The position numbers and the translations under genes are program-made. Positions 1 to 9,107 of a stretch of DNA of 64,000 bases are shown here, one piece after another. The stretch is from Herpetosiphon llansteffanensis. GTDB lineage: Bacteria > Chloroflexota > Chloroflexia > Chloroflexales > Herpetosiphonaceae. The notes beneath the pieces were generated by a model. It worked only from the letters and a program-made list of their open reading frames with translations. It was not told where the DNA came from and ran no database searches. How positions within the stretch are numbered: position 1 is the stretch's first letter; every line of letters starts with the position of its first letter. The stretch spans positions 124,001-188,000 of the forward strand of contig NZ_PUBZ01000114.1 of NCBI RefSeq assembly GCF_003205875.1, read 5' to 3'.

Positions 1-2
1 GG

Positions 3-1712
3 ACTGCATTAGCCACGGTGGTGAATAACGCTAGCCATCTAGTATTGGCGAGTCACCAGAATGAGCTTTATTTAGGTAGTTATCCTTTAGTGATTGATGG
101 CCAAGCCTACCAAAATATTGCCCGTTGGAATGGCACCCAATGGAATGAAGTTGGTACTGGCTATGATGGACTTGCCTTCAATTTGCTGAGTGCTGCTGAT
201 GGCTTGTATGCTGGCGGTTCAATTCAGCCAATCAATTCGCAGAGCCAAGGTGGAATTGTCCGCTGGGATGGCACGCAATGGCACGATGTTGGCGGTGGGG
301 TAACTGGACAAGTTGTGGATTTGCAAATTGCTGATGATCAGTTGATTATCGGAGGATCATTTACTTCAACCACCAACTTGCAACTGCATAATATTGCTGC
401 TTGGAATGGCACAAACTGGAATAGCTTTGGGAATGGTGTTCCGAATCGGGTTGAAAGTCTGCTTATGCGGGCTGATGGCCTGTATGCCTTAGGCCATGTC
501 AATTATGCTAATGTACCGCTCCATTATTGGAATGGTACAAATTGGACAGTACTGGGGCAAGCTAGGTACATCCATTATAGTTGGATTCAATTTCCCAAAT
601 ATTCGTTAGTTGAGTTTGAGAACGAAATGTATGCCTTGGGCGATTTAGTCATTAATGGTCAGTATCGTGGTGTGAATCGGCTGGTCTGGCGGGCTGATCA
701 TTGGGAATCGATGACTCCCAATGGGCTGTATGGGGGACCGCTGATCCTCAGTAATCTTGGCGAAACGATCTATGGCTACTCGCCCTTTCGCTCAATGTGG
801 AGCACTGGCTACAGTTCATTAATTCGTTTTGATGCTGCGGCTGGTTGGCAATCGATGATTGAGCAACCCACTGATTCTCTATATGGGGAGATACCTCGCC
901 AATTGGAAGTGTTCAGCGATACGATTTTCCTCATGCAAAAACCCAAGCTGTATCGTACGAATTTAATTTCAGCAACTTGGAATGCTGTTAGTGATCAACC
1001 AGTTTTTGGCATCGCTCGCGACCAAGGCAAACTCTACGTTGCTGGCGATTTTAGCCAATTTGCTGGCGTAGACAGTGCTAACTTGGTGATGTGGAACAAT
1101 GGCCAATGGCAAGCCTTTGCTGCGCCAGCCTCGTTCAGCCAAGTAACGGTGGTTGAAGCTTTAAATGGCGTGGTCTATATTAGCGATGGCGCACAAGTAG
1201 CCCGCTGGGATGGCACGCAATGGCACACCATCCTTACTGGAACGAGCGGCATCCAAAAGCTTGAGGCTAGCGCTGATGGTTTGTATATTGCTGGCACATT
1301 TAGCAGCATTGCTGGCGTAACTGCCCATAAAATCGCCTACTGGAATGGCTCATACTGGTCAGCTTTAGCTGGATTCATTGATGGCCCAATCAATGACCTT
1401 GAAATGGGAGCCGATGGCTTGTATGTTGCTGGTGCATTCAATGGTGTGGCTGGTGGCGTGGTTAGCCCGGGCATCCTGCGTTGGAACGGAGTTTGGAATA
1501 GCGTCGGCGGCGGGGTTCAGCAGCGCGAGGCCTATGCAGCCAACGGCGTGGTTAATGCATTAGTTGCCACGCCAACCCGCATGTATTTGAGTGGCGTGTT
1601 TGATATGGTTGGCAATACCTATGAATCATCAGCAATTGCAGCGTGGAATTATGGCGAGCCAGGTTGGGTTGCCCCAACCTATGCAGTCTATGCACCATTT
1701 GCTATGCGCTAA
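3..1712 (+). CDS. Beta-propeller repeat surface protein, 5' truncated
   Basis: The reading frame is open from the window edge, so the true start and any signal peptide lie upstream; a GTG at 18 is in frame but not a convincing start. The visible 570 residues are built from irregular repeats of about 40-50 residues with the pattern W-[ND]-G-T-x-W followed by [AG]-D-G-L-Y-[AV]-x-G, for example WNGTQWNEVG and WDGTQWHDVG. Such aromatic and Gly-Asp repeats are typical of kelch/WD-like beta-propellers in secreted or surface proteins. No catalytic motif is visible. The gene ends at a strong terminator shared with the convergent pyruvate kinase gene. Function unknown; adhesion or binding is only a guess. 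Confidence 0.75.
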   Translation, partial: TALATVVNNASHLVLASHQNELYLGSYPLVIDGQAYQNIARWNGTQWNEVGTGYDGLAFNLLSAADGLYAGGSIQPINSQSQGGIVRWDGTQWHDVGGGVTGQVVDLQIADDQLIIGGSFTSTTNLQLHNIAAWNGTNWNSFGNGVPNRVESLLMRADGLYALGHVNYANVPLHYWNGTNWTVLGQARYIHYSWIQFPKYSLVEFENEMYALGDLVINGQYRGVNRLVWRADHWESMTPNGLYGGPLILSNLGETIYGYSPFRSMWSTGYSSLIRFDAAAGWQSMIEQPTDSLYGEIPRQLEVFSDTIFLMQKPKLYRTNLISATWNAVSDQPVFGIARDQGKLYVAGDFSQFAGVDSANLVMWNNGQWQAFAAPASFSQVTVVEALNGVVYISDGAQVARWDGTQWHTILTGTSGIQKLEASADGLYIAGTFSSIAGVTAHKIAYWNGSYWSALAGFIDGPINDLEMGADGLYVAGAFNGVAGGVVSPGILRWNGVWNSVGGGVQQREAYAANGVVNALVATPTRMYLSGVFDMVGNTYESSAIAAWNYGEPGWVAPTYAVYAPFAMR

Positions 1713-1727
1713 ACTTAGCGATTAAAG

Positions 1728-1765
1728 CACGAGGCCGCTCAATCCTGAGCGGCCTCGTGTTTTTT
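1728..1765. terminator. Bidirectional terminator between propeller gene and pyk
   Basis: A perfect 13-bp inverted repeat (CACGAGGCCGCTC / GAGCGGCCTCGTG) with a 6-base loop is followed on the plus strand by TTTTTT. It sits between two convergent genes, and the pyk stop codon overlaps its edge. Confidence 0.9.
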
Positions 1766-3179
1766 AGATCGAAAGAATCTTGAGGAAGTTGGTTGTGCCA
1801 CGCACTGCCAAGGGGTGACCACCAGTGATTACCACCGAATCGCCTGGCTTGATAACTTGGCGCTCGATCATAATCGCGCGGGCCAAGTTGCTCAAATCGT
1901 CAAGTCGGGTCACGAATGGGCAAAGCAGTGCTTCAACGCCCCACAGCAAGGCCAAACGATGATAGACATCGTATTCGTGGGTCATAGCAATAATCGGCAC
2001 TCGTGGGCGGTCGCGGGCAACCAAATGCGCGGTAAAGCCCGACGATGTGAAAGCCACAATCGCTGCAATATCGATTGATTCAGCAATCGCGCAGGCAGCA
2101 TGGCTAATCGCGTGCGAATAGGTTTCTGGTGGATCTGAGGCGTTGCGTTGTTGAGCATCACGTGGTGGTGCGCCACGCTCAGTTACTTCGGCAATTCGTG
2201 CCATAATCGTCACTGCTTCAACGGGATACGCGCCATTTGCCGTTTCGCCACTCAACATAACTGCATCGGTGCCGTCGAGAATTGCATTCGCCACGTCGCT
2301 GGCTTCAGCCCGGGTTGGCCGTGGATTGACAATCATCGATTCAAGCATCTGGGTTGCGGTGATTACCGGAATTCCCACCCGATTGGCGGCGGCAATAATC
2401 CGTTTTTGAATCAATGGCACTTCTTCTGGGGGCATTTCCACGCCCAAGTCGCCACGAGCAACCATGATCCCATCAGCAACGGCCACAATCGATTCAATAT
2501 TATCGACAGCTTCGGGCTTTTCGATTTTGGCGATAACTGGCGTGTGGTAGCCAGCGCCAGCAATTTCTTGCTTGACTAATTGCACATCTTCGGCACGGCG
2601 CACAAACGAAATCGCAACATAATCGACTCCTTCGTGCAAACCAAAGATCAAATCTTCGCGATCTTTTTCGGTCATGGCGGGGGCGCTGACATCGACTCCA
2701 GGCAAGTTAATGCCTTGGTTTTCGCGCAACATCCCACCAGTTACCACTTCGGTAATAACTTCAGTAGCGCTACACTCTTGCACTCGCAATTCAATCAAAC
2801 CATCGGAAAGCAAAATCCGATCGCCAGGCTTACAGTCGCTGGGGAGATTTTTGTAGGTGGTGTTGACCCGCCCAACTTTCCCAACTTCATTTTCAATCGT
2901 AATGACAAAGCTTTCGCCAGTTGTAAGTTTAATTGGTTGCTTATCAACTAATTTGCCAGTCCGAATTTTTGGCCCTTGCAAGTCTTGCAACACCGCAATT
3001 GGGCGATTGAGCTTAATTGAAATTTGACGCAAGAGCCGAATGCGTTCTGAATGGTCGTTATGAGTACCATGGGAGAAATTTAAGCGAGCAACATTCATTC
3101 CCGCTAATGCCAACGCTGTTATTTTTTCCTCGGTGTCGCAGGCAGGCCCTAGCGTGGCAACAATCTTGGTTCGGCGCAT
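1764..3179 (-). CDS. pyk: Pyruvate kinase
   Basis: Converts phosphoenolpyruvate and ADP to pyruvate and ATP, the last step of glycolysis, in the cytoplasm. The N-terminus MRRTKIVATLGPA is the family signature, followed by the NFSHG loop, the catalytic stretch AKIEKPEA near residue 220, MVARGDLGVE and the TATQMLESM segment. About 471 residues is the normal length for the A-B-C core, with no C-terminal PEP-utiliser extension. The start at 3179 is chosen because the family begins here and GAGG lies just upstream; an in-frame ATG 69 bases earlier would add an atypical leader. A TATAAT-like hexamer on the minus strand at 3274-3279 could be its -10 element. Monocistronic. Confidence 0.97.
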   Translation of the reverse strand: MRRTKIVATLGPACDTEEKITALALAGMNVARLNFSHGTHNDHSERIRLLRQISIKLNRPIAVLQDLQGPKIRTGKLVDKQPIKLTTGESFVITIENEVGKVGRVNTTYKNLPSDCKPGDRILLSDGLIELRVQECSATEVITEVVTGGMLRENQGINLPGVDVSAPAMTEKDREDLIFGLHEGVDYVAISFVRRAEDVQLVKQEIAGAGYHTPVIAKIEKPEAVDNIESIVAVADGIMVARGDLGVEMPPEEVPLIQKRIIAAANRVGIPVITATQMLESMIVNPRPTRAEASDVANAILDGTDAVMLSGETANGAYPVEAVTIMARIAEVTERGAPPRDAQQRNASDPPETYSHAISHAACAIAESIDIAAIVAFTSSGFTAHLVARDRPRVPIIAMTHEYDVYHRLALLWGVEALLCPFVTRLDDLSNLARAIMIERQVIKPGDSVVITGGHPLAVRGTTNFLKILSI

Positions 3180-3283
3180 TGATGACCTCGTGTAAGTGCG
3201 GAACACCGCGTCGGCATCTTTGGCGAAACAGTGACCTAAAGTTCTCAAGTGATGACTAATTCAATTCACTTCAATTATAAACG

Positions 3284-3311
3284 AAAACGCATCCACGGGG
3301 GATGCGTTTTT
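3284..3311 (-). terminator. Terminator after the wecB-like gene
   Basis: The inverted repeat AAAACGCATCC / GGATGCGTTTT with a short loop lies downstream of the epimerase stop codon. A run of T follows on either strand, so it could act in both directions. Confidence 0.7.
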
Positions 3312-3363
3312 AGCCGATTCTAGCACGCTATTTTGTAATGCGCTGCGTCAAATTTACTAAAAT

Positions 3364-4422
3364 TTAGTAATCCGACCAGCTGCGAAAATGCTCTTGCAAG
3401 CAGGCCACGATGCGTTGGCCAACTCCACGCTCGCCATAGACCGCAGCAAATTGCTGGCCTTTTTTGGCGCGCTGGTTGCGCACCGCCGCCATAATTGCCT
3501 CAGGCTCAAAGCCAGTTACCACATTCGCGCCCGATTCGATGGTTTCTGGGCGTTCGGTGTTGTCGCGCACGGTGACACACGGCACCCCAAAAATGTAGGC
3601 TTCCTCTTGAATACAGCCGCTATCGGTGATGATAATGTTGGCGTATTTTTCATAGGCCAACGACTCAAACGGCTCAACTGGATCGATCACCTGCACCCGA
3701 TTCAGCAATTCCATGCTCAAGCCATACTGTTCCATCGCCGCGCGCGTGCGTGGATGCATCGGGAAAATCATGGCATCGAATTCGAGCGCTAGCTCGTTGA
3801 TTGTGCTGAAAACCCGCTCCATCAACTCGCGGCTATCGGTAAATTCTTTGCGATGCAAGGTGATGTAGGCATACTGATCGTTGCGGCGCGGCGTAAGTTC
3901 ATGGCCAAAATCGTGAATCAAATCGACAGTCGTGTTGCCAATGTTGAAAATGCGCCCGCGCAAATCGGGTATTTTGGCCAAATAATCTGCTTGATATTGG
4001 GTATACGAGAACAAATAATGGGCTGCGCCATCGACCATAATGCGGTTGCGCTCTTCGTACATACGTTTATCGAAGGCGCGCAAGCCAGCCTCGACATGGG
4101 CCAAACCAACATCAGAATAGACTGCCGCAATTGCCCCAACCAAGGCCGCCGCTGTATCGCCATTGACCAAAATGAGGTCGATTGCATGGCGGCGAATTTG
4201 CTCGCGCACCCAGTCAATCGCTGCGCCAATGCTGTAATCGCCAGGAAAAACCTCGTCGGGCGCATAGCCCATTTGGCCAAAAATCGCCGCTTGCAACAAA
4301 TGGTCGTGATGTTGATTGGTGTGCAGCACCACAAATGGCACCTCTGCTGCTCGCAGCGCCTGCACAATCGCATAATTTTTCATCACTTCAGGCCGCGTGC
4401 CAAGCACAATTGCTATTTTCAT
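3364..4422 (-). CDS. wecB: UDP-N-acetylglucosamine 2-epimerase (non-hydrolysing)
   Basis: Predicted to interconvert UDP-GlcNAc and UDP-ManNAc, a precursor of surface polysaccharides, in the cytoplasm. The N-terminus MKIAIVLGTRPEVMKN, the NGDTAAAL and HVEAGLRAFD stretches, TLHRKE, and DSGCIQEEAYIFGVP followed by TERPET are hallmarks of the GT-B fold epimerases. At 352 residues it is slightly shorter than E. coli WecB. Its start overlaps the stop of the upstream SGNH hydrolase gene in an ATGA arrangement, so the two are translationally coupled. Exact substrate unproven; UDP-GlcNAc is the family default. Confidence 0.88.
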   Translation of the reverse strand: MKIAIVLGTRPEVMKNYAIVQALRAAEVPFVVLHTNQHHDHLLQAAIFGQMGYAPDEVFPGDYSIGAAIDWVREQIRRHAIDLILVNGDTAAALVGAIAAVYSDVGLAHVEAGLRAFDKRMYEERNRIMVDGAAHYLFSYTQYQADYLAKIPDLRGRIFNIGNTTVDLIHDFGHELTPRRNDQYAYITLHRKEFTDSRELMERVFSTINELALEFDAMIFPMHPRTRAAMEQYGLSMELLNRVQVIDPVEPFESLAYEKYANIIITDSGCIQEEAYIFGVPCVTVRDNTERPETIESGANVVTGFEPEAIMAAVRNQRAKKGQQFAAVYGERGVGQRIVACLQEHFRSWSDY

Positions 4423-5042
4423 AAATTTACAATCACCTCACAGAACGATTCTGCTACGCGTCGATTGCCATCTTCGTTGAAGTGAACTGGGTCGACATAA
4501 CATTCGCGATTCAAGCCCACCATCGGAACCCAGATCGCCTTGCTAAATTCGGCCACAACTTTGCCGATCACGCTATTGTATTGTTTGCGGCGTTCGACGG
4601 TTTCTTTGGTAAAGAAAATATGCCCATCAGCATAAATTGGCGGAATCTCGCCACAAAAAACTGCTTTATGTCCTTTAATCACTAATGTGCGAATAATTTG
4701 GCGATAATATTCTTCAAAAAGATCAATTGGGGTATTATTGCCGACATCGTTCGTACCAATTAATAGACATGATTGAAATGTATCGTTGATTGTATCAATT
4801 TCTTCATTCAATTTAAACCACAGGTTGCGGGCAGTATAGCCATTAACACTGCGGTTGATGGTGCGCCATTGATAGGGCGTGCGCTGTGTTAGCATTTGGG
4901 CGAGGTGTAATGGATAACAGCCATACGAACGTGCGCCAAAGGTTTGGCTATCGCCAATACATAACATATTTTGGTAATGCATATAAATAAACCTAATAAT
5001 TAAAAGAATAATTCCAGCTGCGATCAGTTTTACAGCATCCAA
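4419..5042 (-). CDS. SGNH/GDSL hydrolase with N-terminal membrane anchor
   Basis: A serine esterase/lipase-like enzyme, perhaps acting on acylated surface glycans. Block I is CIGDSQTFG near residue 30 (nucleophile Ser), the Asn block is LIGTNDVGNN, and block V is DPVHFNEDG with the catalytic Asp and His, so the triad is intact. Residues about 5-21 are a hydrophobic stretch (LIAAGIILLIIRFIY) that looks like a signal anchor; a shorter form starting at the Met of MHYQNMLCIGDS would lack it. The gene is coupled by a 4-base overlap to the epimerase gene, which suggests polysaccharide modification. Substrate unknown. Confidence 0.75.
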   Translation of the reverse strand: MDAVKLIAAGIILLIIRFIYMHYQNMLCIGDSQTFGARSYGCYPLHLAQMLTQRTPYQWRTINRSVNGYTARNLWFKLNEEIDTINDTFQSCLLIGTNDVGNNTPIDLFEEYYRQIIRTLVIKGHKAVFCGEIPPIYADGHIFFTKETVERRKQYNSVIGKVVAEFSKAIWVPMVGLNRECYVDPVHFNEDGNRRVAESFCEVIVNL

Positions 5043-5349
5043 GCAAGATTGGACTGATCGTGCATGCCTCCCTCCGTCAACACACTCAAACGTTATCCAG
5101 CTAGCCAGATATTAAATTTTTTATTAAAAAAGCTCAGCTATCTTCAATCTTGTGGAGCGTCGTTGATTATAGGCCAACATGGCTAGAAATAAAAGAGCCA
5201 ATTGGGCTATTGATTAAACTAATCGAGCTGGATTTTGCTGGCACTGCGAGTGCTTTGGGCTTGCATGTCATAGATGATCATAAAATTGCTCACAACAGCC
5301 CAATATTCCTATGGTATGGTTAAGCCAGCTTATTTGCCAAGGAGTCGCT
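5043..5349 (+). promoter_or_regulatory. Intergenic region with candidate ABC-transporter promoter
   Basis: This 307-base gap separates divergent transcription units. No gene is seen. A weak candidate promoter for the ABC genes is TTGCTC at 5286-5291 with TATGGT at 5310-5315 (18-base spacing). The ribosome-binding site AAGGAG lies at 5338-5343. The left half is AT-rich with no recognisable structure. Confidence 0.3.
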
Positions 5350-6069
5350 ATGGGTCAATCCACCTCGTTAATTCGAACTACCAAGCTCCAACGCACCTAT
5401 CAAATGGGAAAAAATACTGTTCAAGCGTTGGCAGGCGTTGATCTGGAAATTGAACGCGGCACCTTTGTGGCGCTGGTTGGGCCGTCTGGCTCAGGAAAAT
5501 CAACCTTATTGAATGTGATTGGTGGCCTCGACCGCCCGAGTTCAGGTGAGGTTTGGGTCAGTGATTTGGAGCTTGGCCAAGCCCCAGATAAAAAATTGGT
5601 CAGCTTTCGCCGCGATCGGGTTGGCTTTATTTTTCAAAGCTTTAATCTCTTGCCAACCAACCAAGCTTGGGAAAATGTGGCTTTGCCGTTGATGTTGGCT
5701 GGCCGCAGCCGTAGCGAACGTCGTAAACGAGCAGAAAATCTGCTAGAGCAAGTTGGGCTTGGCGATCGCGCTGATCACCGTCCAGCTGAGCTTTCTGGTG
5801 GCCAGCAACAACGGGTGGCAATTGCTCGGGCCTTGGCCAATGATCCAGTATTGATTTTGGCCGACGAGCCAACCGGCAACCTTGATTCGCGCACCGGTCG
5901 CGATGTGTTGCTGCTGCTGCAACGGCTTGTGCGCGAGCAAAACGTGACCTTGTTGATGGTCACCCACGATATGAATGCAGCCTCGTATGCTGATCGGATT
6001 GTGCATATGCGCGATGGCAAGATTGAGCAAATTGAAACGATTGAACGAACGGCGGAGGCTGTAGCATGA
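5350..6069 (+). CDS. ABC transporter ATP-binding protein, MacB/LolD family
   Basis: ATPase subunit of a MacB-type (type VII ABC) transporter, working at the inner face of the membrane. Visible are Walker A GPSGSGKST, the Q-loop FIFQSFNLLPTNQ, the ABC signature LSGGQQQRVAIARAL, Walker B LILADEPTGNLD and the switch histidine in MVTHDM. The start at 5350 is preceded by AAGGAG at ideal spacing; the longer frame from 5311 lacks one. The stop overlaps the start of the permease gene by 4 bases. Members of this group extrude peptides or toxins or move lipoproteins; the cargo cannot be told from sequence. Confidence 0.93.
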   Translation: MGQSTSLIRTTKLQRTYQMGKNTVQALAGVDLEIERGTFVALVGPSGSGKSTLLNVIGGLDRPSSGEVWVSDLELGQAPDKKLVSFRRDRVGFIFQSFNLLPTNQAWENVALPLMLAGRSRSERRKRAENLLEQVGLGDRADHRPAELSGGQQQRVAIARALANDPVLILADEPTGNLDSRTGRDVLLLLQRLVREQNVTLLMVTHDMNAASYADRIVHMRDGKIEQIETIERTAEAVA

Positions 6070-7328
6070 CATTTGGCGATATTTTACGCACTGCTTGGAG
6101 CAATTTAACCCGCCGCAAAGTTCGCACTTCGTTAACTTCGCTGGGCGTGACGGTAGGCATTTTTACAATTGTGGTGATGCTTTCGCTCGGGGTTGGCGTT
6201 CAGCGCGTCATTCAACAACAATTTGATGCGATTGGGCTAGAAAATGTGGTGGTTCAGCCGCGCGATGCAGAGCGTAACCCCTACACGCGCTATGTGCGGC
6301 CCGAGCGCGAGGTCGTGATTTCGCCTGCCAAAATTGCCGAGTGGCAGCAAATGGACGATATTGTTAGCGTTACGCCGATCGTCGATGTCAACGAATCGAT
6401 CTCCAAACGCTTAGTATTGCCTGGTGATGCAGCCGCAACCATCGCCGTCGGCGTTGACCCAGGCATTGGCATCAATAATCCCTTTGAAACGCCGCCAACC
6501 GCTTTGGCCGGAGTGTTGCGCCCAACCAAAGATGGCGAAATTGTAATTTCGCAACGGGCCTTGCGCCGTTTGGGCTTGACCGCCGAAGTTAATAATTTGA
6601 TTGGTCAAAAAGTCCAGCTAGTGATGGAAACGCCACGCGGCGAATCGCAAAGCTTTGACTATACCTTGGTTGGGGTTTCGAGCGTTGATAATAACTTGGT
6701 TGCATTAACCCCTAACGATAGCATTGCGCTCAAAGCGTGGTGGTTTAACGAGCCTGATCTGCTCGACAAAGAAGGCTACGATTATGCCCTGATTCGAGCC
6801 AAAGATCTGAATGTTGCCCGTCAATTGACGACTCAGTTGCGCGCCGAACGCTTTCGGGTGCAATCGGTCGAAACCGTGCTTGAATTGGCCTCGAAAATCT
6901 TCTTGGTGATCAATATTATGCTTGGCTCGGTTGGTGGCTTGGCGCTGTTCGTCGCTACAATCGGGATTATGAACACCATGATTATGGCGATTTACGAACG
7001 GACACGCGAAATTGGTACGCTCAAGGCCATCGGTGCTTCGCGCGGCAACATTCGCACGCTCTTTATGACCGAGGCTGGCCTGATTGGTCTCTTTGGCGGG
7101 ATTGTGGGCTTGCTTGGCGGTTGGGGCGTTGGCCGCATCCTCAATCGGGTTGCGCTTGCCTACCTCGAACGCGAAGAAGTGCCAATTCGCGGCGATTTCT
7201 TCTATATTCCGCCGTGGTTGATTGGCTTGGCAATTGGCTTTGGCTTGGTGGTAGGGATTGTAGCTGGCTTGTATCCCGCTGCCCGTGCTGCCCGCCTTGA
7301 TCCAATCAAAGCGCTGCGCCACGAATAA
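6066..7328 (+). CDS. MacB/FtsX-type ABC transporter permease
   Basis: Membrane subunit paired with the preceding ATPase. One membrane helix lies near residues 18-40 (TSLGVTVGIFTIVVMLSLG), followed by a periplasm-type extracytoplasmic domain of about 230 residues and three C-terminal helices. The FtsX signature is around residues 300-335 (NTMIMAIYERTREIGTLKAI), and the protein ends with YPAARAARLDPIKALRHE, a typical family terminus. 420 residues is normal for a MacB permease without the fused ATPase. Translationally coupled to the ATPase gene; a strong terminator follows. Confidence 0.92.
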   Translation: MTFGDILRTAWSNLTRRKVRTSLTSLGVTVGIFTIVVMLSLGVGVQRVIQQQFDAIGLENVVVQPRDAERNPYTRYVRPEREVVISPAKIAEWQQMDDIVSVTPIVDVNESISKRLVLPGDAAATIAVGVDPGIGINNPFETPPTALAGVLRPTKDGEIVISQRALRRLGLTAEVNNLIGQKVQLVMETPRGESQSFDYTLVGVSSVDNNLVALTPNDSIALKAWWFNEPDLLDKEGYDYALIRAKDLNVARQLTTQLRAERFRVQSVETVLELASKIFLVINIMLGSVGGLALFVATIGIMNTMIMAIYERTREIGTLKAIGASRGNIRTLFMTEAGLIGLFGGIVGLLGGWGVGRILNRVALAYLEREEVPIRGDFFYIPPWLIGLAIGFGLVVGIVAGLYPAARAARLDPIKALRHE

Positions 7329-7350
7329 ACCCAAGCCATTTTAGCAACGA

Positions 7351-7391
7351 AGAATCCCCTCGCTTGATCATTAGCGAGGGGATTCTTGTTT
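7351..7391. terminator. Bidirectional terminator
   Basis: The perfect 14-bp inverted repeat AGAATCCCCTCGCT / AGCGAGGGGATTCT with a short loop and T-rich flank lies between the convergent permease and phosphodiesterase genes. Confidence 0.85.
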
Positions 7392-7896
7392 AATCGGCAT
7401 TTTTGATAAAGTCGGCCATCTTGAGCGGAATCAGCTCGGCCTTAAATTCGCCATTATCTTGAATATCCAAAAATACGACTGTTGGCTCGCCAAGTTGGCC
7501 GCGTGGTTGCGAAGCCGAACCAGGATTGATGAACAGCACCCCTTGATATTCCTCGATTAAGGCAATATGGCTATGGCCACAAATGGCGATCTGCGGCGTG
7601 GGCTGGGGCAATTGACGCTGCCAGCGCTTGGGAATATCACCAATATGCTGCATCATAATCCTGATGCCTTCAACTTCGATGGTTGTGTTAATCGGGTAAA
7701 TATCGAGCGCCGTATTCCAATCGACGTTGCCAGTAACCGCCGTAACTGGTGCAATTGCGCTTAACCGATCGATGATTGGCGGTTGCGCCCGCCCAATATC
7801 GCCTGCATGCAAAATGCGGCTTGCGCCAACAAACAGCTGTTCGACCCGTGGGTCTAATTTGCCATGCGTATCCGAAATAATACAAATTCGTTGCAT
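7390..7896 (-). CDS. YfcE/MJ0936-family metallophosphoesterase
   Basis: A small cytoplasmic calcineurin-like phosphodiesterase. All metal-binding blocks are present: ISDTHG at residues 7-12, HAGDIG near 31, TGNVDW near 55, ICGHSHIAL near 110, and the NPGS motif near 127. The length of 168 residues matches YfcE-type enzymes. Upstream GAGG sets the ATG at 7896. The family hydrolyses phosphodiester model substrates; the physiological substrate is unknown. It stands alone between a terminator and the divergent aldo/keto reductase promoter region. Confidence 0.85.
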   Translation of the reverse strand: MQRICIISDTHGKLDPRVEQLFVGASRILHAGDIGRAQPPIIDRLSAIAPVTAVTGNVDWNTALDIYPINTTIEVEGIRIMMQHIGDIPKRWQRQLPQPTPQIAICGHSHIALIEEYQGVLFINPGSASQPRGQLGEPTVVFLDIQDNGEFKAELIPLKMADFIKNAD

Positions 7897-7969
7897 TGCC
7901 TACCTCACCACAATCCACAAAGAATTATCGCTCATCATACCATAGCTAAACATATTGTATCAAAATACG

Positions 7970-7995
7970 AATGACAGATATTGACATCTGTCATT
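7970..7995. promoter_or_regulatory. Palindromic operator, probable TetR site
   Basis: A perfect inverted repeat with 10-base arms (AATGACAGAT / ATCTGTCATT) and a 6-base centre. It overlaps the -35 hexamer of the promoter that serves the reductase and TetR genes, the arrangement expected for autorepression by the TetR protein at 9108. Confidence 0.75.
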
Positions 7996-8009
7996 CAATA
8001 CTGTATACT
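7981..8009 (+). promoter_or_regulatory. Consensus sigma-70-type promoter
   Basis: TTGACA at 7981-7986, exactly 17 bases, then TATACT at 8004-8009. It precedes the aldo/keto reductase start by 36 bases and is overlapped by the palindromic operator. Confidence 0.85.
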
Positions 8010-8045
8010 CAAGATTAGTTACTGAATTAGTTTGGAGTTGCAGCG

Positions 8046-9041
8046 ATGCACAAGCGTCAATTAGGCCAAGATGGTTTGGTGGTTTCGGCAGCAGGTTTGG
8101 GTTGTATGGCGATGTCGGGTATGTATGGCCCATCGGATCGGTCTGAAAGCATCGCCACGATTCATGCAGCGCTCGATGCGGGCATCAATTTGCTCGATAC
8201 TGGCGATTTTTATGGCATTGGCCATAACGAACTTCTGATTAGCGAAGCCCTGCGCGAACGATCACGTGCTGATGTGGTTTTGAGTGTTAAGTTTGGGGCA
8301 TTGCGTGGGCCAGATGGTGCGTGGCTTGGCTACGATTCACGGCCTGCGGCAGTCAAAAATTCCTTGGCCCACACCTTGACCCGCTTAAACACCGATTATA
8401 TTGACATTTATCGGCCTTCGCGGCTTGATCCTGATGTGCCAATTGAGGAAACCATTGGCGCAATCGCCGAGATGATAGAAAAAGGCTATGTGCGGCATAT
8501 TGGCTTGTCGGAAGTCGGGGTTGAGACGATTCGACGGGCAGCGGCGGTGCATCCAATCGTCGATTTGCAAATTGAATATTCGCTGCTTTCACGCGGCATC
8601 GAGGCCGAGATTCTGCCAGCTTGTCGTGAATTAGGCATTGGCATCACTGCCTATGGTGTGCTTTCACGCGGCTTGCTGAGCGGTGCTTGGTCGAAAGAGC
8701 GGGTTTTGGCTGGCTCAGATTTTCGTGCTCATGGCCCACGCTTTACTGGCGAAAACCTTGATCGCAACATCGATCTCGTGGCGGCCTTGCAAACAATTGC
8801 CGATGCTAAAGGCGCAAGCATCTCGCAAATTGCCAGCGCCTGGGTTGTGGCCCAAGGCAGCGATATTATTCCCTTGTTTGGGGCGCGGCGATTACACCAA
8901 TTGCACGACTCGTTGGCCAGCCTTGAAATTGGCTTGAACGCTGATGAATTGGCCTCGATTGAGCGGGCAATTCCCAAAGATGCGGCAGCGGGCGAGCGCT
9001 ACCATAGCTCGTTGATGCAGCATCTCGATAGCGAACGCTAA
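8046..9041 (+). CDS. Aldo/keto reductase family protein
   Basis: NADPH-dependent oxidoreductase of the aldo/keto reductase TIM-barrel superfamily, YhdN/Tas-like group. Visible are LGCMAMSGMYG near residue 20, the catalytic Asp and Tyr in DTGDFYG, and the active-site Lys in LSVKFG. The block that in relatives reads D-[LI]-Y-Y-Q-H-R-V-D-P reads DIYRPSRLDP here, so the usual catalytic His is replaced by Ser. I believe a known subgroup carries a similar replacement. The C-terminal coenzyme-binding block is IPLFGARR. Substrate unknown; the adjacent tetR gene suggests control by a small ligand. Confidence 0.88.
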   Translation: MHKRQLGQDGLVVSAAGLGCMAMSGMYGPSDRSESIATIHAALDAGINLLDTGDFYGIGHNELLISEALRERSRADVVLSVKFGALRGPDGAWLGYDSRPAAVKNSLAHTLTRLNTDYIDIYRPSRLDPDVPIEETIGAIAEMIEKGYVRHIGLSEVGVETIRRAAAVHPIVDLQIEYSLLSRGIEAEILPACRELGIGITAYGVLSRGLLSGAWSKERVLAGSDFRAHGPRFTGENLDRNIDLVAALQTIADAKGASISQIASAWVVAQGSDIIPLFGARRLHQLHDSLASLEIGLNADELASIERAIPKDAAAGERYHSSLMQHLDSER

Positions 9042-9107
9042 AACACTTGCGATGCTGTAGCAATCGCTTAAAATGAAACAAACCGCTTTGCTACAGGATG
9101 GACCCGT

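Noticed and set aside
3388-4485. Long plus-strand open frames opposite the epimerase gene
   Set aside because: They are shadows of the minus-strand epimerase, which has complete family motifs and codon bias; the plus-strand products show no recognisable features.
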